Assembly: GCA_021399435.1 (NCBI GenBank)
Contig: JAJTUP010000082.1
Coordinates: 62,001-126,000 of the forward strand
DNA: 64,000 bases
From: Diaporthe sp. PMI_573
Taxonomy: Eukaryota; Ascomycota; Sordariomycetes; Diaporthales; Diaporthaceae
Direction: 5' to 3'
In this document: piece by piece, positions 43,268 to 54,620 of the stretch
Layout of the letters: every line of letters starts with the position of its first letter
How positions within the stretch are numbered: position 1 is the stretch's first letter
Program-made: the position numbers and the translations under genes
The notes under the pieces: generated by a model
What the model was told of the DNA's origin: nothing
Seen by the model: the letters and a program-made list of their open reading frames with translations, nothing else
Database searches by the model: none

Positions 43268-46200
43268 TTAGGTAGCATAAGCCACCTGTAAAAGACGCTC
43301 GATAACGGAAAATAGGGCCTGTCGTGATTCCTGCCCACTATTGCTCAGGGACCCCGTGTCCCCCCGGCTCCCGCGCATCAGGTCTGCCCATCTGACGTCG
43401 TCGTCCGAGCCAAGCCTATCCTGCAGCGCCGGTACATGTTCGTGTACGTCACCTGTTCCAGGTGGCACCATGCCTCCCAGACCAGGGAAGGCAGGCGCGT
43501 TTAAAACCGGCGCGGCCGGCGGGGGGTATAGCTGCTCTTCCAGCGAGGGGAGCTGGTGGTGGAGGGGCCCTTGGTGTGCCGCCATGGGCCCTGCAGGCCC
43601 CATCATCGGGGCATCCGCGCCACCCGCGAGCGCGTGGAAGTCTGAGAGGAGCTCGTGAGAAGTGAGCATGGGCACCTGCAGGCCGAGGGGGTTGGGCATG
43701 ATAAAGGGGAAGTCCAAGTCGGCCTCCAAGTTGAAAAGGGAGCCGAGGTCCGAGGCGTCACGGGCCGGCGGTGACTTGGGGATGGCAACTCTCGGATATG
43801 CAGGCGGAGCACCATGTTCTGGAGACTGCCCTGGTGGTTCAGCATAGCCCGGCCTCGTGCTTCCCAGCTGGTCCTGGTTCTGCAACAGCTCCGGCAGGGT
43901 GAAGCATTCTTCGGCCGTCTGCTGCTCGGCGGGCTGCTCGGCAGGCTGCTGGCAGCCTTGCCCGGATGGATGGTTGTTGCCTGGCAGCCGTGTGGGATTG
44001 TCGTCTCTCCAGCCGGCTTGTCGCCCCGCGCCTGTCCGAGTAGCAGTGCGCGGCCGAGTCCCGTCCAAGTCAAGGTCCGACTCGGCTCTGGCTGTTTGTG
44101 TTTCCTGCCTCGTGGCTGCTGGTCCCGCAGGCCCCGCAGACTTCGACGGGCTGTGGTTTGCACTATTCAAGGTCAATCAGAGACGTGGTAGGCACGGGCA
44201 CCCAACCCCTACAGGACATACCATAGCATCGCTAGCAGCTGCTTTCCGGCATTCCCTACAAAGGTCGGCACGCAGGCTGCGGCGGGATCACCAGCCATGC
44301 GGAGCGAGAGGCGCAGGACGAGGTCCCGCCTGTCTCCGAAGCGGAGGATGACCGCGCCGGCAAAGGCAAAGATGCTTGCCCTGTGTGTCATGTGTGTGGC
44401 GCCCGGTATGCTGAGGGCAAGGTTGAAGATGCGCAGCGAGGTCTCGAGGAGGACGCCCTGCTGGTGCGGCGTCGTGCCGCCCGCCTGCGGCAGCCTGTCG
44501 ATGATCCTCGACGACAGGAGCAGCTTGCAGCTCAGGACGTCGTGGACCATGTGCCAGTATGTGGGTTTGTCGCTGTTTGGGCGAGCCCAGGTCTCGATCC
44601 ACCTGTCGGTGTAGTCTGCGACCCACGCCAGGTCTGCGTCGAGCTGTAGCACGCCGAGCGAGGTCGTAGGGTTGGCAGAGTCCACCCTCTTGCGGACCTC
44701 TCGCTAGTTGTGGGTTTAGGCACGGTTAGTTCGCAAAGAACCTAGTTACGTACCACGGCTAATCCCCTAAGCTCGTTTATTAAACACACCTGGAGCAGAT
44801 AGAGATTATAGAAGGCTGGCAGGCACGAGAAGGGATGTTTAGCCCCAAGTGCATTTATCATATTGATTTCGAGCTCGTCAAGTTCGAAATGGGAGATGTC
44901 GACCGGGACGTGGCCTGAGAAGGTGAAGAATCTGGGGGGGAGGTATGGTTTAGCGAGGCGGCTCATAACAGAATAGTCCTAGTGCCCCCGCGGAGAGAGA
45001 GAAAAGGGGAGGGGTTTAGAAGGGGCTATTCACCTATACTCGTTGAGTATCAGGAAGGCCCTGGTGCGCAGGCAGTTCCATCGGTGCTGCGCAGCGGTCA
45101 GGTCCACAACCCCTTCGGCCTCGGGGTGGCGAGCTGACAGGACCAGGCCGACTTCAAAAGCCATACGGGGAATCATGGCAGAGCGCGCCCACCGCTTCTC
45201 CTCCAGCCGGGTGGGAGACGAGATACCAAACCGTGACAAGAGCTACCGCAACGCCTGGTCAGTGAGTGCTTGAGATTAATCAACACAAAGGAGGGGGGTC
45301 CTTGAGTGCTGTTAACGGACAATCTGAGCCTGCACAATCTCAAGAGACTGAGCGCCGGTGGAATACACCACGAGATCCAGCTTCAACACGTGGGCGTGCA
45401 GCTTCATCGCCTCGGCGACGTCCGCGTCGGTCTTTCCGGGCAGCGTTGCCAGGGCGATGGAGCCCAGGGCGAATATCGTCGTGGTCAGCAGCGCGGACCG
45501 GGACTGGAGGTGCTCAAGAGTGTGGATGTCGGGGTCGAGCATTGGCCACTGGGGGTGAACCATTTTAAAGAAACTAGGAACTTGTCAGGAGACATACCAC
45601 TTGCACGTCAAGAGCTGGGGGGAAAGAAAATGGAAGGGAGAAACAGCCGGCTTAGTTACGCTTATTACGCACGATTCAAAAAGCCTAATGGCCGTCTCCT
45701 TGGTGATCAGCCCCCTCTGGAGCGGGTCAAGCTCCGCCGCGACATCACGTTTGGAGCCTTGCATGCCGTGCTCAAAGTACCGCGTCGTGTCGAGCATAAT
45801 CTTTTGCAGCGCCTCTGGCGTCCATGTCCGCAATAGGCTCATGTCCTCGGCGGGGAGCGCCGCCGCGGGCAGCGTCGCGGCCTTCCTAGCCCTACACTTG
45901 GGCTGCTGCTGCTCGTGGAGCGACCAACCCTGCCTGGCGATCCTGGTGATGGAGGGCAGCGGGTCATGGAAGCAGCCGTGCCCCGTGTCGGGTGCGCCTG
46001 GGCCGGCGGCGGCCGCCACGACCTCCTTGTCGTCGCCGACGGGGAACCGTTGGCCCAGGGTGCGCAGCAGTCTTCCGGTGAGCCGCTGCGGGCGCGGGCG
46101 CGGGCACGGGAGGGCGTCCTCGTCGAGGTCCTGCATGAGGTGGTCCGGGTCGAGCGGGGTAATGCTTCCAGCCATTGGCGTCTGCGTCTCGTCGCTGTCG

Positions 46201-46763
46201 TTTTCATCGCGATTGTCGTCCTGGTGCTGTATCGGCGGCGCGGCAGACTCCCCATCTCGGCGCTCTAGAATCTGCTGCAATGTACGCCGGCTACGATGGG
46301 GCGAGTTAATAATGTGACTGCAGACACATACCGGTGCGCCACATCGTGTACTGACTTTTTGCTTCCTTTGATTCGCCCCCTCCGACTGTCCAGCACCACG
46401 CATGGGAGAGAGGCTGCGGCGCATCGTTGACATGGTGGGTTGAACGAGTTGACATCGCATTTCGTCTTTGCCTGCTCAAAACCATATATCCAACAATATT
46501 AGTCCCACAAGTACGGTGACGACGTGTATATACTATATCCTTAAGGGGCTTTTACCGCTCGGCATCTATGGATTGTACATGTTAGCACAGTCGAAATCTA
46601 AACCGACCCGTTTTTGTCCATTAGTTAAACCTGGAGGATAGAAGTGGACTCACGCTTGACAGGCTACACTCGACCGTCTCTTGGACCTCGAACCATGATT
46701 GATAAGGGAGTCCGCCTGTGACCGCTTGGGCTGGACTGATTTCTGACCGGACCTGCTTGCCAT
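43268..46763 (-). CDS. Zn2Cys6 transcription factor with fungal-specific domain, nine exons
   Basis: Nine minus-strand exons join in phase to 952 aa: 46763-46654, 46565-46556, 46471-46332, 46290-45673, 45573-45321, 45242-45034, 44931-44790, 44703-44222 and 44162-43268. The zinc cluster has the exact pattern C35-x2-C38-x6-C45-x8-C54-x2-C57-x6-C64. It is assembled across three exons, one only 10 nt long, which supports the model strongly. The fungal-specific transcription factor domain follows (about 270-560: RLFES-FFKMVHPQWPML, SLEIVQAQ, SRFGISSPTRLEEKRW, VDISHFELDELE). The tail is Pro/Gln/Gly-rich and probably activating. Introns are 41-102 bp. The donor at 45320 (GTCCGT) is unusual. Next to glycosidase, transporter and dehydrogenase genes it is a plausible pathway-specific regulator, by inference. 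Confidence 0.85.
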
Positions 46764-47390
46764 GTTGTGTATGTATGAAAGCTCCTGCTGTTTTCTTGAA
46801 AACGAGGCGGACGGGGGGGGGTCACAAAGGGGTAGGTACTAACAGTCGACGAGGCACATTGCGCTTGTCGAAGCACGACCTGGACACTCTACAGTGTGGG
46901 GTACAACTTGAAGTAGTTAGTCGCATAGTAGGATTAGCCCCTCACCCAAGGCAACCCTCAGGTGTGACCACCTGCCTACCTAAGTATGTTGTCCTCAAAT
47001 TTTTAGATAATAGGAGCTGCAGTACGGGCCGCGTTTACAAGTTAGTACGAAAAACCGGGGCTACCATTTAATAGACCACTCATGAGCGAGGTGATACGCC
47101 CAAAACGCGGGGCTCACCGAGCGGCTGTGCTAACATTATGCCTCATTCGTTAAGGAGAACCATTACCAGCCAATCAAAGGCCTTCAAATACGGGCACAAC
47201 AGGACTTCATGCCATGCCCATGGCTTTCCTGCGCCTTCACGATTTATTTTTAGCTGAATCCAGCTGCAGCACTTTTTCCGGTGAATAAGTACTCTGGATT
47301 TCAGTCTCGCCTCCAAATTTTGAGACTACCATGTCAACTCAACAGATTTCTCTCAAAACCTGAGGTCACTGCCCTGGAGAGTCAAAAACC
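46764..47390. other. Intergenic between divergent genes
   Basis: This is the upstream region of the transcription factor (minus) and of the glucosyltransferase pseudogene (plus). No separate gene is visible. Confidence 0.4.
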
Positions 47391-50309
47391 ATGGATAATC
47401 GCGAATCAGCAGGGTCGCCACATGATGGCCCGCCGCCTTCTTACCTTTATGCCGTTGAGCAAGGGAGTCAGAATGGCGAAGCTTCCAGAGGTATGCTCTT
47501 TCCATGCACGCTGCACGTGACGTGACCTGATAAAATTAGATGGCAGGGTTACCATTAACCCGGGTTCACGCCTTTTCAAGTCCCTGTCACTATTCGTGCC
47601 GGACTGGAAGTACACCAAAGCAGCACCTGATACTGCCCAGCCCGACCCTTCAAGCCAGGAAGCACCACCGGGGTACAGCTCACTCGAACCAACGGGCAAA
47701 TCTCCGGGCCGGGATAAAGGGTGGTCTTTGCCTTTAAACATCGTCATACAGGTTATTGACAGCCGCGGCAATATACAACCTTTCATCGCGCTTAGAAACA
47801 AGCTCCAGAGATATAGTCACCGTGTACGGATTGCAACACATAATGTATTTAAGTCTTTCGTGACCGGCTCAAATCTCGAGTTTTACCCAATTGGAGGAGA
47901 CCCTGCAGAGCTGATGGCTTATATGGTCAGTGATCTCCTTTTACTCCACTGCTACAGTTCTGCTTATTTCACAAATCACAGGTCAAAAACCCAGGTCTCC
48001 TCCCAGGGATGAAAACTCTTCTGTCGGGACAGATTTAAACAAAGCGAGACATAATTTCTCAGATACTCAATAGGTGCTGGAAGTCATGCATAGAGCCCGA
48101 CCTAAGGAGCAGGAGGCCGTTCGTTACAGACGCGATCATCGCTAACCCGCCAAGCTTTACTCATATACACTATGCTCAGGCGCTAAGGATCCCCGTCCAC
48201 ATTATGTTTACCATGCCATGGTCTAGCACACGGTTTTTTCGTCATCCCCTAGCCAACATCAAATAACCGCGGGAGATCACCGAGTCAACGCAGCAGACTC
48301 TGAACTAGGTGTCATTCGCATTCGTAGAGTAGATGACATAGCAGGGGTCAGTTCCTCACGTTCCTCACGTCCACACCTCAGAGTTTTAGGTCTTGCCTCG
48401 GCTAACATGGTTATGCCTAGTATCGGGGACCTGATTAATAACTAGCAACACACACTCGATCTCAAGCTGGTGCCATTCACAGAAGGCCCGCTGCTTGCCG
48501 AGAAGCTACACATCCCGACAACATATTACTGGTCGCCAGCATTAATACCCAAACCACTAGACTAGCCAGAATTTATAGGTAAGAAGGCCACAAGTCCATT
48601 GACACCACCCACTTGTCGAAGCTAAGACGTAAACCAGATATCTGCAGGTTCTTCTTCCGCGAGGAACCGCAATACTCCCCACCACATAAGATCGCGAGCT
48701 TTATTAAAATTAGACCAGCCCCAATCTACATCAGGTTCGGCAGTATTGTCATCAAAGACCCGAAAAGACTAACCGAGATAATCCTCAAGGCGGCAGACAA
48801 AATTGGCGCACAATTAATCGTGTCCCGGGGCTAGAGCAAGTTAGGTAGTACCCGAGGAAGCAACAAGCATATCTTGTTTATCGACAACTGCCCCCACAAG
48901 TAGCTATTCAAATATATAGCTACTATGGTTTACCATGGTAGCACAGATACTACGGCATACAGTCTTTGCTTCGCCCGGCCAACCTTTATAGTGCCTTTTT
49001 TTGGGGAGTACGCGCCCAGCACAGGGTTCACCTACTATCTCACGCTGCTAACATTTGACTTTTAGTAGTCAGTTCTTCTAGGGTAAAATAATTGCTTACA
49101 CAGGTGCGGGACTAAAGAGTATCCCGTATAAAGACCTGAATTTAAACAACCTAACTGAGGTATTAAGTTACTATATATCTCCGGAGGCATCAGAGATAGC
49201 TCTCATACTCTCTGAAAAGATAAAGGGTAACTGTAGTATAGAGGCGGCCATCCGTAGCTTCCGCAAGTACCTCCTGATAAAAGAGATGTAGTGTCAGGTT
49301 GCTAACAACAAGGTAGCCATGTAGATATACTACAGCCAAGGCAGGCAGATATTCCTGTTGCAGTTTGCTGCAGATATACTTATTTGTCATTTAGTGATCG
49401 ATAAGAAGAAGTTAAAGCGGTAAGTGTTAAGGATACCTATCTAATTTCCTTGCAACACCTTTGCTGAAATGCAAGACGCTGTGTTACTGACAAATTTAAA
49501 GGCACGCACCAAACCCCATTATCATTGAGAATACTCGCTGGGACCCAGTCACCGGCACAAGCTCAGCCCTCCTCGGAGCATACTCAGGCATGGCCGGCGC
49601 GGCAGCGGACATTGTGTTCAAGCCCATGGCAGCAATGCGGGCGACGAAGTCAAAGCCCATGGAGCTGGAACCCCCACCGCCCACAGAGCGGCGCTCGTCA
49701 ACGACCTCTTCGACTTCCGCGCGATCAGCACAGAATACTCCTGCCCCTGCCCCCTCTAACCCCCAGGCCACCGGGAACCGAGGCGTCGCGGCAGTCCAGG
49801 GTATAGCCTCGGGGGTAGGCTCCTTCTTCCACAACTTCGCCAAGGGCAACTTCATCAACGTGCCCCTGGCCTTTACCAAGGGGATGCACAACACGCCTTG
49901 GCTATACGGCGGAAAAGTAATAGATTATAAACCCGTTACCGGCTGGAAATCCGGCTTTATGGTCTCGGGCAAGAATTTCGCCGGCGGCATAGGACAAGGG
50001 TTCTCGGGTATAGTGCAGGAGCCTCTGCGAGGGGCGCATAAGGGGGGCTCGCTGGGCGCCATCAAGGGCGTTAGAAAGGGGCTCCTCGGGCTAGCGACTA
50101 GAGTCTCGTCCGCGGCCATAGGCGTCGTCGCGTATCCTGGCTGGGGCATATATCAGAGCATACAGCGCTCGCTGCATACCAAGACGCGCGACCGGATTGT
50201 GGCTGCGCGTATGGGTGAGGTCAAGCATAAGCTCGAGAACATAAAGGACCCGGACATCGAGCGGCGTATCGTAGAGCGCTTTGATGCTATTCTCAAGGCG
50301 GGCAGGTGA
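47391..50309 (+). pseudogene. Sterol-glucosyltransferase-like (GT1) pseudogene
   Basis: ATG 47391 opens exon 1 (47391-47490). A 49-bp intron, exon 2 (47540-47925) and a 56-bp intron (47926-47981) follow, all in phase. The protein is a fungal GT28/UGT80-type sterol 3-beta-glucosyltransferase relative: IVIQVIDSRGNIQPFIAL (normally SRGD), [45 protein letters not shown]. From about 48028 nonsense codons of RIP type and frame changes accumulate. The acceptor-binding HGGAGTT motif is reduced to HGSTDTT at about 48935. The C-terminal part (49590-50309) is clean and open: MAGAAADIVFKPMAAM, a Ser/Pro linker, then the conserved tail with GKNFAGGIGQG and VVAYPGWGIY. The enzyme would add glucose from UDP-glucose to sterols. 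It is inactive as it stands. Confidence 0.8.
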
Positions 50310-50990
50310 TCATGATTCACTCCGCACCGGACATGAGCAACATTCGGGCACCTCAAGCACTTACGGTTCAAAAGATTGACTTACATGTCCTCAAGCCCTT
50401 AGTCACGTTTTATAGGCATAGAAGAGATCTCATAGACATGGACATCATTATAAAGATTACTTAGCGTCCCCCGGGAAGAGTCTCTTTTCCCTCGAGTCAT
50501 TGGTTGGCCTCGTTTTCGCCCCGTGGAGCATGCATCCCATGCTTTCCTTGATGTTGATGAGAAGCCTCGGCTGGCTTCCAACCACCACTGCTGAGCTAAG
50601 CTTCATGTACAAATAGTTGCACTAAGTAAAGCGGGCGTGAGAACTAGGTGCATTTCGTAAAACTTTGGAATAAATACTAATGTATCTGGTGAAAAGAGGT
50701 GAGAAAAATGATAAGAAGAATACCGGATCCCCATCTCTAATAAGCGTAGCTAATAGGAAGGCTATAATTCTTAAGGCTTTCTTAGGTCTTATAAACTTAA
50801 AGATTGGGTTTATGTCTAAGATATGTAGTAAGGCGAGGATAATAAGTAATATTGGGTTCATATAATAATTATAAGCTCATAAAAGTTATTTAAGAGTAAA
50901 TACTTAGCTTAACTACTAAAGAGCTATCTATAGGGTAGTGTGGAAATGAGTCTGGAATACCTGTGACAGGACTTTGGACAACCAATGCCT
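50310..50990. other. Intergenic, AT-rich in its second half
   Basis: From about 50600 to 50940 the sequence is AT-rich. No gene is recognisable. Short complementary frames on both strands (50622-50865) lack motifs. Confidence 0.35.
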
Positions 50991-52720
50991 TATTTTTGAG
51001 GCCTGAGGGCGGCAGCTGGGACTCGTGTGGAAGCACCAAATCCACGGAATAAACTATGACGACACCTACAGTCCTGTCGCCCGATACGAGACACTAAGAA
51101 TCGTCATCCGAATCGTCACGATGACTGGATTGGATCTGTGGCAATTCCATATCGAAAAGGCTTACCTTCACGGCCGCCTGAAACACAACGTTGACATGCG
51201 CCCGCCGCCTGGGGATCGACGACGTCCAAAAACCTCGTGCTCCAAGTTCTTCGGGCCTTGTATGGCCTGAAACAATCGGGATGAGAATGGTTTGGCGAAT
51301 TACACGGTGAACTTGTCAAGTTTTACATCCAAGCTGCCTTTGACCTATGTGTTTTCCTGGGTGAAGGTTCATCATCGCCTTTTACGTCGATGACATCTTG
51401 GTTGCTGGTTGTACTGACAGTATCGTCAAGTTCAAATGCGTCGACATGGGTATCTGCCGATACTTCCTCGGTCTTGAAATTCATCAGGCCGACGACGGCA
51501 TCCCGATATCTCAACGAGGATACGCCGAACACGTGCTTCGACGTTTCGGCACGTTTGACAGCAACGGGCGTCATACCCCAATGGATCCCGATTCGTTTCC
51601 AAGACGAGAAGAGGATGACGACGTCCCCGTCGATCCTACGATGTATCAGTTACTCAGTGGTTCGGTGAACTTCCTGGTGACAGGTACGAGGATGGACCTC
51701 GCCTTCCCGACCGCCTTCATGTCGACCTTCAACGCCAAACCGATGGAAGGTCATCTCTCGATGGCCAAGGACGTACTCCGTTCCGTCAAACATACTCTAG
51801 ACTACCGGCTATTCTATCCTCGCGAAGTGTCGCCGGCGATGCTTGACATGTACAGCGACGCTTCGTACAATACGAACCCCGACAATTCCAAGGCGTTCGG
51901 AGTGTGGATACAACTCCTGAACGGATCACCCGTCGCCTGGTCGTCGAAACGACAGTCCACAGTCGCGAAGTCAACTTATGAAGCCGAATACATGGCATGT
52001 CCGTCAGCATCATCTCATCTTCGTTGGATGATTCAAACGATACGGGACTTGAGCGTTGTGCACGTCGATCGTTTACCTGTGCTTCACGTCGACAATCAAC
52101 CTGCTTTAGACCTCGTCCGAAATGCGAAGATCACCGCTCGTTCGAAGCACATAGCCGTTCACTACCATTTCGTCCGCGAAGGTGTCGGTACTATCTACGA
52201 CGTCGAGCATGTTTCGTCCGCTGACACCCTTGCGGATATATGCACGAAGGTATTGCCGAAACCTGTCTTGTTGGGCTTGTGTCGTTCGTTGGGTTTGCTA
52301 CACTGATTCTCCGTTTGCTGAAAGGACTTGGCACCTACTGGTGCCAATTCGCCACCAAGCGTTGGAAGTTCGATATTAGGGTTCGTTTGGACGACCGGAA
52401 CACCGTGCTATCCATATGTATGACGTCAACGACGACAACAGATTGGGGGGGGGGGGGTTGTGTTGGAAGGCCCGGTCTGGCTCAATGTGACGACTAAGCA
52501 GATAGCCACACATAACCCGCTCCTTCTGAGCGCTGGGAAAAACTTCACTTCTTTCTCTGAACAACAATCGTATTTCCTAAGCGATGTCAAAATTATAGTC
52601 AGTGTTGTAAGCTGTTGTATCCACTTACGTGACTTAGATTTCACCGCCTTTACCTCTTCAGAGATTTGGTTGGCGTTTCTCATTTGTTCCAGGCTTTCTG
52701 TATCGATATAACACGTGTCC
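50990..52720 (+). mobile_element. Ty1/copia element, 3' part, little RIP damage
   Basis: The plus strand reads copia reverse transcriptase (INYDDTYSPVARYETLRIV, LWQFHIEKAYLHG, then a frame-shifted FYVDDILVAG at about 51380). It continues with the connection (CRYFLGLEIHQADDGIPISQ) and RNase H (PVAWSSKRQSTVAKSTYEAEYMA, KHIAVHYHFVREGV, DTLADICTKVLPKP), ending at the stop 52304-52306. The last 302 codons are uninterrupted. After the stop lies a 13-G run at 52445-52457, which fits a polypurine tract, followed by TGTGTTGGAAGG, which fits the start of a 3' LTR (52459 onward). The LTR end is not certain; a TATAACA at about 52705-52711 is one candidate. Everything 5' of the reverse transcriptase is missing. 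Confidence 0.8.
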
Positions 52721-52899
52721 TCGCCATCATCCTGGTTGGTCGGGTTCCTGACCAGCGTCTCTCGAACGAGCCTTCCACGGTCGCCTGCTTCAAAAGGCAT
52801 AGTGTCGGGGGATTTTCAGGGAGTCTGTGAGGTAATCGGGCAGAACGGGGAACGGCGAGGTGGAGAGGTTGCTGCAGACGCTGTCGAAAGCCCCGCATA

Positions 52900-53800
52900 C
52901 CTTTGTAGGTATCGGGCTGCGATCGAGACCGGTACGGTAATGACTCGATATCGTGCATGAAGGAATGTTGCTCGCCTTGAAGGGCCCCGATTGCCATGAA
53001 AGCCCTCGTGCCGGTCTTGCCCTTTACGCACAGAACAAGTATTTACAACCAGTAGCATCAAGAGTCTTTTCCAGCCTTAGGGCTATCTACAAAGCCGACA
53101 TCGAGTTTACATTCCCCTATAGAGCCATCAATTAGCTTATTAGGCTATACTACAAGTCTACACCCGTCTGTGGGGTTCGATTTGTAGTCTTTAGCGAATG
53201 CCGCCAGCTTCTCGCACACATCCGCAAACCAGCTCAAGACGTCGTCTTGATTCGCATCTTTCGGCCATCCGCTCCACCCTTCACTGAAGAGTGGATGGCT
53301 GCCATCTGTGCAATTCTTGAAGACGGCTTCAGATGCTGTCTCCAGACCTGCCACGCGTTCAACGTATGTGTTGCGAAACTCAGGAAGCCCGACATAGAGG
53401 GGACCAAGTTCCAACTTGAGGGCCCTGTCCACATCTTGACGGTATTCCAATGAATTTGCGAAAGCTGCTCGTTTTGTGTAGCCAAGGGGCTTGTTGGACG
53501 GAAGAGGCTGTCGGTTGGGGGCACGGGGTGGATTTGGTTACGGCGCGGTAGGCTTCATCCTAGATGTGTGTATTATCTATAGTGTTGCTGATGGCTGATT
53601 TGAGGAGCAGGTTTACATGGTCGAGGTTGCAGTTGCCGGAGTCGAGTGAGAGCTCAAGCCGAAGGCGGTTGCTTTGAAGGGTGCCATGACCTGTCTTGGA
53701 GGGTAGGAAATGAATGGCAGGGATATTTCGCAGAGCGGAGAGAAGATCGGGAGTGAGATTTTGTATATCTATACGCTGGTCAGAGGAGCACAACAACGAA
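52900..53800 (-). pseudogene. FunK1/Sgk2-type fungal kinase relic
   Basis: The minus strand carries pieces of the fungal FunK1-type protein kinase family. The N-terminal region (about 53796-53560) has LTPDLLSALRNIPAIHFLP and ends in a TAG in place of Trp. Then DEAYRAVTKSTP is followed by a frameshift near 53455 into EYRQDVDRALKLELGPLYVG and GWPKDANQDDVLSWFADV (to about 53180). Next comes KLDVGFVDSPKAGKDS at about 53085. A jump leads to GKTGTRAFMAIGAL and EQHSFMHDIES at about 53010-52925, which belongs to the kinase lobe. The part in between is deleted. Nonsense, frameshift and internal deletion make it a pseudogene. Confidence 0.65.
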
Positions 53801-54620
53801 GCTGGTTTGTCCTACCTTCTTGGTCAAGTTGCACGGGAGTTTCCTGTCTTCGCAGACCAAATTGAACGAAGCGTGGAAGGCATCAAGACCTCTTCCAATG
53901 GGACTGCCTTCGATGATGTTTGATACGACATATCCCAATTTCTATGCCTTGTCCGCGCACAGCTAGCCAAGGACCGCGGCCTTGATGCGGACGCCAGACT
54001 GCTATGCGTATCTGGTTCGATCGGCTCACTTTTCAAGGTCAGGCTCACAATACATGGATATACGCTTATCGCTGAAGGCGTTGAGACGGTCTCTCAAGCG
54101 TCTGTAGCACGAGGAAAGGATGTACAAGCAAATCCGAAGTGTGCAGGGGAAGCATGTTCCAGTTTGTCTTGGCCTAGTGGATTTGGTATTACCGTACTAC
54201 TATGATGGCGGCAAATTCATGCAATTCCTCTTTTTCAGCTGGGCTGGGCGGTCTATGTCTGGGTGCATCGACAAGATCGACCGAAAGCTCGCCATCCAAG
54301 CGGAGGCCGATGCCTTCGCTGAGCTGCATAATTTACGCGTCCACGGTGATGCAGAACCACGAAACATATTATATGACGTGGTCAACCGGTCCTTCATGGT
54401 GACAGTCCTCGAGAGGTCGGAGTTTCGGGAGCGCCGACCACTCGGCGCGATCAGTCTCAACGGCTGCGGCCGGAAGAGAAAGCGCAAAGGACGGAAGAAG
54501 CAAGGGGGCGACCTCTTTACAAAAGAGCTGCGCTGTGTTTTAGCAAGCGCCTCAAGGTGTTTGGACACCATGCAGTCGATCAAAGGCTCGGGAAATGAAG
54601 CGCGCGTCTGGCATGCTAGA
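53800..54620 (+). pseudogene. Kinase-like protein relic
   Basis: On the plus strand a different kinase-like family is readable. It starts with LGQVAREFPVFADQI and a TGA where Trp is expected (about 53922). The next frame holds LAKDRGLDADARLLCVSGSI and SLFKVRLTIHGYTLIAEGVE. A frameshift near 54110 leads to YKQIRSVQGKHVPVCLGLVD, LVLPYYYDGG, FLFFSWAGR and the catalytic-loop-like VHGDAEPRNILYD at about 54340. The usual DFE-type metal-binding motif is changed to VLERSEF. The tail is Lys/Arg-rich. Two lesions, at least, make it a relic. Its 5' end lies back to back with the FunK1-type relic. Confidence 0.55.

Noticed and set aside
45574..45668. 17-nt exon in the transcription factor gene at 45598-45614
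   Set aside because: It would need a 24-bp intron; a single 99-bp intron (45672-45574) with a CTGAC branch site fits better.
52426..52800. 124-codon minus-strand frame
   Set aside because: Overlaps the polypurine tract and presumed LTR of the copia element; no motif recognised.
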